The notes beneath the pieces were generated by a model. That model did no database searches, was not told the origin of the DNA, and saw nothing but the letters and a program-made list of their open reading frames with translations. Of a stretch of 5,771 nt of DNA, positions 1 to 5,771 are shown in pieces (the stretch's first letter is position 1; every line of letters starts with the position of its first letter). This DNA comes from Candidatus Eiseniibacteriota bacterium (GTDB taxonomy: Bacteria; Eisenbacteria; RBG-16-71-46), in NCBI GenBank assembly GCA_005893185.1, contig VBOS01000186.1:1-5771 (forward strand). Reading direction: 5' to 3'. Made by a program: the position numbers and the translations under genes.

Positions 1-2
1 CC

Positions 3-1634
3 GACACCGAGGTGCTGCTGCGGCTGTACGAGACGCGCGGCACAGCCTGCCTCCAGGCGCTGCGCGGGATGTTCGCGTTCGCGATCTGGGACGAGAGGAA
101 GCGCACGCTGTTCATCGCCCGCGACCGGCTCGGGGTCAAGCCGCTCTTCTACCGCCCGGGCCCCAAGAGCCTGACGTTCGCGTCGGAGCTCAAGGCGCTG
201 CTCCAGGATCCCGAGGTCGGGCGCGAGGTGGACCCGGTCGCGATCCACCACTACCTCACATTCCAGTACGTTCCGTCGTCCCACTGCGTCTTCAAGGGCG
301 TGGCCAAGCTTCCGCCCGGCCATTTCCTCGTGTGCCGCGACGGGAAGGTCGAGGTCTCGCGCTACTGGAAGCTCGCCTGCATGCCCAAGCACGACGCGCG
401 GACGCCGGCGCAGATCGAGGGGCTGGCGGAGGAGCTCCGGGCCCGCCTCGAGGAGGCGGTCCGCTACCGGCTCATCAGCGATGTCCCCCTCGGCGCGTTC
501 CTGAGCGGCGGCATCGACTCGAGCGCGGTGGTTTCGACCATGAGTCGGCTCACCGGCAGGCCGGTCAAGACGTTCTCGATCGGCTTCGAGCAGGACTCCT
601 ACAACGAGCTGCCGGCCGCCGCCGTCGTGGCGCGCCGATTCCGGACGGATCACACCGCGTTCATGGTCAAGCCGGACGTGGTCCAGCTCCTCCCCGAGCT
701 GGTGAGTCGCTACGGCGAGCCGTACGCGGACGCATCTGCGATCCCGACCTTCATTCTCTCCCGGCTTGCACGCCGTCAGGTCAAAGTCGTCCTCACAGGG
801 GACGCGGGCGACGAGAACTTCGCCGGCTACGACCGCCACCTGGCGAACCGGCTCGCGATGCGGCTCGGGGCGCTGTCGCGGCTGCTCGGAAACCGCGCGG
901 CGCGTGCGCTGCTGGACGCCATGCCTCACGGCGCGCGCCAGCACGATCTGCGTTGGCGGCTCAAACGTTTCGCGGACCAGCTCGGCGAGTCCCCCGAGGC
1001 CCGCAACGCGGGCTGGCAGTCCCAGTTCGGGCCGGCCGAGAAGGCACGGCTCTACGAGCCCGACTTCGCGCGCGAGCTCGCGTCGCTCGATTCGCGCGAG
1101 CTGGTGTTCGCGCGCTGCCGCGAATCCGGTGCCGAGGACTTCCTGGACGCCGTCCTCTACTCGGACATCACCGGCTACCTGCCCGACTGCCTGCTGGTCA
1201 AGACCGACATCGCAACCATGGCTCACGGCGTCGAGGCGCGCTCCCCGTTCCTGGACCATCGTCTGGTGGAGTTCGCGGCGCGGATTCCGATCGGGCTCAA
1301 GCTGCGCGGCGGCCAGACCAAGTGGATCCTGCGGCGCGCGCTGCAGGGGCTCGTGCCGGACGAGGTCCTCCGACGACGCAAGATGGGGTTCAACCTCCCG
1401 CTCGACTCCTGGCTGCGGTTCGAGCTGAAGGAGATGGCGCGCGAGCTGCTGCTCGGCGAGCGCAGCCGCATGCGCGGCTACTTCCGGCCCGAGTTCGTGG
1501 GCCGCCTCATGGACGAGCATCTGAGCGGCCGCTGGAACTGGCACAACGAGATCTGGACCCTGATGCTGCTCGAGCTTTGGCACCGCGAGTTCGTGGACGC
1601 GGTCCCGGCCACGGCGGAGCCCGCGGTGGCGTAG
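3..1634 (+). CDS. asnB: Asparagine synthase (glutamine-hydrolysing), AsnB family, 5'-truncated by window edge
   Basis: The family transfers ammonia from glutamine to an ATP-activated carboxylate, classically aspartate to asparagine, in the cytoplasm. The frame is open to the left edge: the codons before the GTG at 12 read D-T-E, matching the conserved DTEVLL segment of the glutaminase (GATase type 2) domain, so that GTG is internal. About 100 N-terminal residues, including catalytic Cys2, are probably missing. Visible: the end of the glutaminase domain (GMFAFAIWD, then ARDRLGVKPLFY, about nt 66-150); the ATP-pyrophosphatase P-loop SGGIDSS (504-524); the second nucleotide-binding segment TGDAGDENFAGY (about 797-830); and the C-terminal signatures KTDIATMAHGVEARSPFLDH (about 1200-1260) and RRRKMGFNLPLDSW (about 1371-1413). 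The synthetase half looks intact; the stop is TAG at 1632. The subtype resembles enzymes from exopolysaccharide loci, so the acceptor may be a sugar acid or another carboxylate rather than aspartate (inference). The family call is very secure; the substrate and symbol are less so. Confidence 0.95.
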   Translation, partial: DTEVLLRLYETRGTACLQALRGMFAFAIWDERKRTLFIARDRLGVKPLFYRPGPKSLTFASELKALLQDPEVGREVDPVAIHHYLTFQYVPSSHCVFKGVAKLPPGHFLVCRDGKVEVSRYWKLACMPKHDARTPAQIEGLAEELRARLEEAVRYRLISDVPLGAFLSGGIDSSAVVSTMSRLTGRPVKTFSIGFEQDSYNELPAAAVVARRFRTDHTAFMVKPDVVQLLPELVSRYGEPYADASAIPTFILSRLARRQVKVVLTGDAGDENFAGYDRHLANRLAMRLGALSRLLGNRAARALLDAMPHGARQHDLRWRLKRFADQLGESPEARNAGWQSQFGPAEKARLYEPDFARELASLDSRELVFARCRESGAEDFLDAVLYSDITGYLPDCLLVKTDIATMAHGVEARSPFLDHRLVEFAARIPIGLKLRGGQTKWILRRALQGLVPDEVLRRRKMGFNLPLDSWLRFELKEMARELLLGERSRMRGYFRPEFVGRLMDEHLSGRWNWHNEIWTLMLLELWHREFVDAVPATAEPAVA

Positions 1635-1713
1635 ATGGCGGCGCAGGCGTCGGCGACCTCGATGATCCGGCACGCGGCCCTGCAGTTCCGCGTCCGGTCC
1701 ACTCCGACCGTCC

Positions 1714-1720
1714 GAGGAGG
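1714..1720 (+). promoter_or_regulatory. Shine-Dalgarno site deciding the start of the beta-helix/phosphoesterase gene
   Basis: GAGGAGG lies 7 nt before the ATG at 1728. It is a strong match to the anti-SD sequence at ideal spacing. The residues after this ATG form a good signal peptide. An in-frame ATG at 1635, directly after the asparagine synthase stop, would add 31 residues with no hydrophobic core ahead of the signal peptide. Another in-frame ATG at 1662 has no comparable SD. Confidence 0.8.
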
Positions 1721-1727
1721 CTCGGCC

Positions 1728-4700
1728 ATGAATCTCGCATTCCACGCCCGCTGGAACCTCGCCACCTGCACGGCGGCGCTCGCGCTCCTCTCCTGGAGCT
1801 CGGCGCGCGGTGCCGCAACGTTCATCGTCGACGGCTCGAGCGCCGCGTGCTCGGACTCGGGTTCCGGCAGCGTGGTGCAGCCCTACTGCACGATCTCGGC
1901 CGCGCTCAGAGACCGCGGAGGCCCGGGGGTCACGATCGCGGTCCGGCCCGGCATCTACCGCGAGCAGGTCAGCGTGCCCGCGTCCGGCGCAGCCGGCAGC
2001 CCGCTCGTGATCCAGGCGGCGGCGGGCGGCGTGGTCGTTGACGGCGCGGACGACTTCGGCTCCGCCTCGCAGTGGGCGTCGTTCTCGGGAGACGTGTGGC
2101 TCGCCTCATCTGTGACCTGGAGTCCCAATCAGGTGTTCCTCGACGGCGCCCGCATCGATTCCTCGAGCTCGGCGCCGGGGTCGCTCGCCCCGCGCACCTA
2201 TCGCTGGGTGTCGGGCAGCGGGCTCTACGTCAACTCCGGCGGCGGGAGCCCGGACGCGCGCCGGGCGCGGGTGGGCCACCGCAACTACGGCTTCGCTCTC
2301 TCCTCACGGTCCTGGGTGGTGGTGGACGGGTTCACCGTGACCGGCACCGAGGACCGCGGCATCCACCTGTCGGGCAGCTGCAGCAACGTCACCGTGAGCC
2401 ACGACACCGTGAGCTTCGCGAACAAGATGGGGATCTACACCACGGGCGCATCTGCGATCGTGATCCGCTCGAACATGGTCCACGACTGCAACCACCACGG
2501 CATCGCGCTGACCGCGGGGACGACCGGCTGCACGGTCGAGGACAACGAGTCGTTCCGCAATGCGGTCCCCGGGGTCCGCTCGGCGAACGGCATCTACCTC
2601 TACGGCAGTCCCGGCAACGTGCTGCGGCGCAACCGGACCCACGACAACCAGGACACCGGGATCGACTTCCAGCCGGGCTCGAACGACTGCGTCTCGTATC
2701 TGAACCAGTCCTGGCACAACGGCGACCACGGCTTCGACCACCTGCGGTCCACCGGCACGATCCACGCTTGCGATGTCGCGTTCGGCAACTACCGCGAGGG
2801 CTTCTCGATCGAAGGCCACTCCAGCGGCACTCAGCTGCACAACTGCATCGTGGTCGACAACGGGCTCACCACGAGCGAGGTCGATCTTTTGATCGACACC
2901 ACCTCCACCGCCGGGTTCGTGTCCGACTACAACATCTTATGGAATTCGAGCTCCCCGCGCGTGGTCAAGTACGGCCTCGATTTCTACACCTCCGTGGCTT
3001 TGTACGCGGCCGCCAGCGGTCAGGACGCCCACACGCTCCAGTCCGACCCGCGCTTCATCGACGGGGCGGCCGGAGATTTCCACCTCCGGCCGGGTTCTGC
3101 TGCGATCGACGACGGCGACTCGGGCGCGCCGGACTGGCCGGAGAACGACGCCGACGGCCTGGCGCGCGCCGACGATCCGGCGACCCCGAACACCGGCGTG
3201 GGTCCGGTGAACGACTCCGACCGCGGCGCATACGAGTACCAGCCGGGCGTCAACCCGCCGCCGGTGGCGCGGCTGACGGTCACTCCTTCCGCCGGGAGAG
3301 CGCCGCTCGCGGTGGTTGCCGACGGATCGGCTTCCACCGCGGCCGGCGGAACGATCGTCTCGTATCGCTTCGACTTCGGCGACGGGACGATCGTCGGCCC
3401 GCAGAGCCCGGCGATCGCGTCGCATACCTACGCGGCCGGCACTTGGTCCTGCCGGCTCACGGTGACCGACGACCGCGGCGCGAGCGCATCGACAGTCGTG
3501 GAGGTCGCTGCTGCTGCGGCCCAAGCCGGCGCGGACGAGATCCACTGGACTTTCACCGGCCCGACCTCCGTCACGTTCGACTGGCGCGGGGCGGACCCGA
3601 CGATCCGGTACGGACTCACCACCGGCTACGGTCTGTCCGTCACGGCGGTGGCGCCGAGCCCGATGCCGTTCTCCTCTTCCGGGCCGTTCTGGGAGGCGCG
3701 CCTCACCGGGCTCAGGCCAGGCACGGTCTATCACTATTCCATCGGGAAAGCGCCCGACCACTGCTTCCGGACCATGCCCGCAGCAGGCGAGAACTTCGTC
3801 GTCTACGTCGAAGGGGACATCGGCGACACATCCAACTACTCCCGCGTCGGCGCGGTCCAGTCGCTGATCGCCCGCGGCGCGCCGGCCTTCGTGCTGGGCG
3901 TCGGCGACCTGACCTACGGCAACGCGAACGGGCAGGCGGCTGTGGACAACCACTTCAACAACGTCATGGATTGGGCCCTGGAGGCGGCCTACATGCCGGC
4001 CTGGGGCAATCATGAATGGGATAGCTCGGGGGACGACCTCAGGAACTACAAGGGTCGTTTCGACCTGCCGAATCCCCAGACCTCGCCCGGAGCGCCGGTC
4101 GCCGGCTGCTGCGGCGAGGATTGGTACTGGTTCGACTGCGGCGGCGTGCGATTCATCGCGTACCCCGAGCCCTTCACCAGCGCCACGTGGCCCGACTGGG
4201 CCACCCGGGTTCGCGCCTTGATGGACGCAGCTCAGGCCGATCCCACGATCCGGTTCATCGTGACCTTCGGACACCGGCCTGCTTTGTCGTCCGGCTGGCA
4301 TCCCGGCGACCCCGGCCTGCTGGCGTCGCTGTTGAGCCTCGGCGCCAGCCATTCCAAGTACGTGCTCACCCTCAACGGCCACAGCCACAACTACGAGCGG
4401 AGCGTCCCGCAGAGCGGCATCACGCTCGTCACCGCCGGAATCGGAGGCTCGAGCCTCGAGCAGGCGAACGGGCCCTGCCCGTGGCCCGGAGGCTGTCCGG
4501 CGCCCCCGTGGTGCGCATTTCGCGCGCTCCACCACGGGGCCCTGAGGCTGAGATTCGGGCAGGCTTCGATCCTGGGGGATGCGATCTGCGGACCGCCGGG
4601 AAGTCCGGGGGGCTCCAACGCGAACGACATCACGTGCGCGCCCGGCGACACTCTCGATTCGTTCACGATCGGCGAGGATCTCCCTCCGGTGCCGGCCGCC

Positions 4701-5243
4701 CCGGCGTCCATCACCGCGAACGAGGAGACGCGGCTCGACGTGCCCGTCAAGGTGGCCGATCGGGACGGGGACCCGATTCTCGCGCTGGTCGCGGATCTGT
4801 CCGCCCTGCCGCAGCGGAACGACGCGAGGTTCACAGCCGATCCCGGCGACAGCACGGGACTCCTCACGTGGACCCCGCGACACGGCGAAGCCGGGAGCTA
4901 CACCGTCACCTTCCGCGCGGCAAACCGGATGGCCGGCGTTACGACCACGACGCTCCGCGTTCTCCCCGGGGGCCAGAAGGCCCTCGCGCTGAAGAGCGTG
5001 GGCCCGAACCCCGCGTCCTCGACGCTCTCCGTCGCCTACTCGCTCGCAACCTGGGATCCGGCCCGGATCGAGCTGCTGGATTCCGCCGGTCGGCTGCTGG
5101 TGCGGCACGATCTCGGCGCGCCGGGCCCCGGCCAGTACGATCGCGACTTTCCGGAGCCGGGGAGTGTGCGGCCGGGCGTCTACCGGCTGCGGTTGATCCA
5201 GGCCGGGCGCATCGCCACGACCCGGGTCGTGCTGCTGCGCTGA
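1728..5243 (+). CDS. Exported multidomain protein: parallel beta-helix, PKD, purple-acid-phosphatase-like metallophosphoesterase, Ig-like domain, T9SS-like sorting tail
   Basis: Length is 1171 residues from the SD-supported ATG. Residues 1-~30 are a signal peptide (core TAALALLSW, cleavage near 28-30). Residues ~31-500 form a right-handed parallel beta-helix: an entry segment with PYCTISAAL and VRPGIYREQV, N/G-rich coils, and the common closing segment SDPRFIDGAAGDFHLRPGSA (from 439). Residues ~510-593 are a PKD domain (YRFDFGDG at 546-553). Residues ~603-685 are a purple-acid-phosphatase N-terminal Fn3-like domain (TGLRPGTVYHYSIG, 660-673). Residues ~690-980 are a calcineurin-like metallophosphoesterase with all five metal-binding motifs: GDIGD (696-700), GDLTY (Asp727, Tyr730), GNHE (Asn761, His762), GHRP (His849) and GHSH (His885, His887). 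The GDxxY tyrosine is typical of purple acid phosphatases. Nine cysteines in and beside this region suggest disulfides. Residues ~986-1081 are Ig/cadherin-like (ADRDGDP). Residues ~1086-1171 resemble a T9SS type A sorting domain (VGPNPASSTLSVAYSL, then GVYRLRLI). Likely role: extracellular or surface phosphoester hydrolysis with glycan binding or cleavage by the helix; the substrate is unknown. Domain calls are firm; the biological role is not. Confidence 0.9.
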   Translation: MNLAFHARWNLATCTAALALLSWSSARGAATFIVDGSSAACSDSGSGSVVQPYCTISAALRDRGGPGVTIAVRPGIYREQVSVPASGAAGSPLVIQAAAGGVVVDGADDFGSASQWASFSGDVWLASSVTWSPNQVFLDGARIDSSSSAPGSLAPRTYRWVSGSGLYVNSGGGSPDARRARVGHRNYGFALSSRSWVVVDGFTVTGTEDRGIHLSGSCSNVTVSHDTVSFANKMGIYTTGASAIVIRSNMVHDCNHHGIALTAGTTGCTVEDNESFRNAVPGVRSANGIYLYGSPGNVLRRNRTHDNQDTGIDFQPGSNDCVSYLNQSWHNGDHGFDHLRSTGTIHACDVAFGNYREGFSIEGHSSGTQLHNCIVVDNGLTTSEVDLLIDTTSTAGFVSDYNILWNSSSPRVVKYGLDFYTSVALYAAASGQDAHTLQSDPRFIDGAAGDFHLRPGSAAIDDGDSGAPDWPENDADGLARADDPATPNTGVGPVNDSDRGAYEYQPGVNPPPVARLTVTPSAGRAPLAVVADGSASTAAGGTIVSYRFDFGDGTIVGPQSPAIASHTYAAGTWSCRLTVTDDRGASASTVVEVAAAAAQAGADEIHWTFTGPTSVTFDWRGADPTIRYGLTTGYGLSVTAVAPSPMPFSSSGPFWEARLTGLRPGTVYHYSIGKAPDHCFRTMPAAGENFVVYVEGDIGDTSNYSRVGAVQSLIARGAPAFVLGVGDLTYGNANGQAAVDNHFNNVMDWALEAAYMPAWGNHEWDSSGDDLRNYKGRFDLPNPQTSPGAPVAGCCGEDWYWFDCGGVRFIAYPEPFTSATWPDWATRVRALMDAAQADPTIRFIVTFGHRPALSSGWHPGDPGLLASLLSLGASHSKYVLTLNGHSHNYERSVPQSGITLVTAGIGGSSLEQANGPCPWPGGCPAPPWCAFRALHHGALRLRFGQASILGDAICGPPGSPGGSNANDITCAPGDTLDSFTIGEDLPPVPAAPASITANEETRLDVPVKVADRDGDPILALVADLSALPQRNDARFTADPGDSTGLLTWTPRHGEAGSYTVTFRAANRMAGVTTTTLRVLPGGQKALALKSVGPNPASSTLSVAYSLATWDPARIELLDSAGRLLVRHDLGAPGPGQYDRDFPEPGSVRPGVYRLRLIQAGRIATTRVVLLR

Positions 5244-5247
5244 GGGG
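5242..5247 (+). promoter_or_regulatory. Shine-Dalgarno site of the third gene, overlapping the upstream stop codon
   Basis: GAGGGG begins inside the TGA stop (5241-5243) of the upstream gene and lies 5 nt before the ATG at 5253. The overlap suggests the two genes share a transcript and that translation of the second may be coupled to termination of the first. Confidence 0.65.
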
Positions 5248-5252
5248 ACGGT

Positions 5253-5771
5253 ATGGCGGGCTTCCAAATGCCGGGCCCCCGAGCCGGGCTCGCGCTCGCG
5301 CTCCTCGTCACGCCCGTGGCGCCCTCGTCGGTGGACCGCATGGGGCTGGACGACAGCTCGTCGGTTGCCAGGCCCGGCTACTTGATTCCCGTCGCGGACC
5401 CGGGCCTCGGAAGCGTTGTGATGCGGATCACGAACGATCCGGGCGCCGCGACCGCCCCGGTGCCGGGCACATGGGGCAGCGACGCGCGCCACGTCTACTC
5501 CAAGCAACAGCCCTGGAACTCCGACCAGACCCTGCTCACCATCGAGAACCGCAGCGGCGGCTCGCCCACCCCCCTGATCCTGGACGGCACCACGTACGCG
5601 CCGCGCTATGGTCCCTGCGCCAACTACGAACTGTGGGACTACCGCTGGCATCCCAGCCGCGCTCACCCCCACGAGCAGATCAACGTCAACCGCGCAGGCA
5701 CCGAGCTGATGTGGTTCGACGTGACGACCTGCACCAAGACGCGCTCGTGGACGCTGCCGATCGCGGTCGAC
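5253..5771 (+). CDS. Probable exported protein, possibly beta-propeller (WD40/TolB-like), 3'-truncated by window edge
   Basis: An open frame of 173 codons runs from an SD-supported ATG to the last base of the window with no stop. Residues ~11-26 (AGLALALLVTPVAPSS) look like the core of a signal peptide. The n-region is short and only weakly basic, and an in-frame Met at residue 6 is an alternative start without its own SD. The mature part has PGYLIPVADPGLGSVVMRIT (41-60), then RHVYSKQQPWNSDQTLLTIE (79-98), WDYRWHPS (128-135), and INVNRAGTELMWFDV (143-157). This spacing of PWN-x-D and W-x-P elements followed by short strands resembles the first blades of secreted beta-propellers related to TolB/WD40-like and oligogalacturonate-lyase-like proteins. 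That is pattern recognition, not a proven homology, and the catalytic or binding face cannot be judged from the fragment. It starts 9 nt after the upstream stop, so it is probably in the same operon and exported to the same compartment. It may also end in a sorting domain, which lies outside the window. Existence of the gene is well supported; the fold is tentative. Confidence 0.75.
   Translation, partial: MAGFQMPGPRAGLALALLVTPVAPSSVDRMGLDDSSSVARPGYLIPVADPGLGSVVMRITNDPGAATAPVPGTWGSDARHVYSKQQPWNSDQTLLTIENRSGGSPTPLILDGTTYAPRYGPCANYELWDYRWHPSRAHPHEQINVNRAGTELMWFDVTTCTKTRSWTLPIAVD

Noticed and set aside
1635..1727. Possible intrinsic terminator or promoter between genes 1 and 2
   Set aside because: There is no GC-rich hairpin followed by a T tract and no convincing -35/-10 pair in this 93-nt GC-rich gap, so neither is annotated.
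332..2041. 569-codon + strand frame overlapping the asparagine synthase and the next gene
   Set aside because: Its translation is Arg/Ala/Pro-rich and featureless, and it crosses two genes with clear homology in another frame. It is a GC-rich shadow.
2341..2860. Possible tandem DNA repeats in the beta-helix region
   Set aside because: The repetition is structural at the protein level (N/G/H-rich coils of ~20-25 residues). The nucleotide sequence shows no clear tandem copies.
2072..4015. 647-codon + strand frame inside the beta-helix gene
   Set aside because: It is a shadow frame: Arg-rich translation, no domain, no SD, fully inside a gene with strong domain evidence.
4445..4461. Perfect 12-bp palindrome AGGCTCGAGCCT and overlapping inverted repeat
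   Set aside because: It lies inside well-supported coding sequence (GGSSLEQ) with no run of T after it and no other copy noticed. It is most likely a by-product of Ser/Leu/Glu codon choice.
2937..5672. Very long antisense open frame (911 codons) on the - strand
   Set aside because: It lies opposite the beta-helix/phosphoesterase gene and the start of the third gene. Its translation is Arg/Gly/Ala/Val-rich low-complexity sequence with no recognisable domain, as expected when a GC-rich gene has few stops on its complement.

Overview
This is a GC-rich window (by eye roughly two-thirds or more G+C) holding three genes, all on the + strand in tandem, two of them cut by the window edges. Layout: (1) 3-1634, the C-terminal ~85% of a glutamine-hydrolysing asparagine synthase (AsnB family), with its N-terminal catalytic cysteine region outside the window. 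(2) 1728-5243, a complete 1171-residue exported multidomain protein: signal peptide, right-handed parallel beta-helix, PKD domain, purple-acid-phosphatase-type N-terminal Fn3-like domain, calcineurin-like metallophosphoesterase, Ig/cadherin-like domain, and a C-terminal sorting domain resembling those of the type IX secretion system (T9SS). (3) 5253-5771, the start of a second probably exported protein, perhaps a beta-propeller, running off the right edge.

Genes 2 and 3 are 9 nt apart, and the ribosome binding site of gene 3 overlaps the stop codon of gene 2, so they are almost certainly co-transcribed. Gene 1 is followed by a 93-nt gap with no evident terminator, so one operon of all three is plausible but not shown. 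No RNA genes, CRISPR arrays, insertion sequences or convincing terminators were seen.

Organism (inference): a T9SS-like C-terminal tail in a very GC-rich genome, together with PKD and beta-helix modules, fits GC-rich members of the wider FCB group, such as uncultured Candidatus Eisenbacteria or relatives, better than the mostly AT-rich classical Bacteroidetes. The sequence alone does not settle this.

How the genes may work together (inference): AsnB-family enzymes of this subtype are often found in surface-polysaccharide and exopolysaccharide loci, where they serve as amidotransferases. Secreted beta-helix proteins also occur near such loci. The window could be the edge of a cell-surface glycan locus, with gene 2 acting on an extracellular carbohydrate or phosphorylated substrate. 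The most noteworthy item is gene 2 itself, which joins a carbohydrate-type beta-helix to an apparently intact purple-acid-phosphatase-like enzyme in one exported polypeptide.
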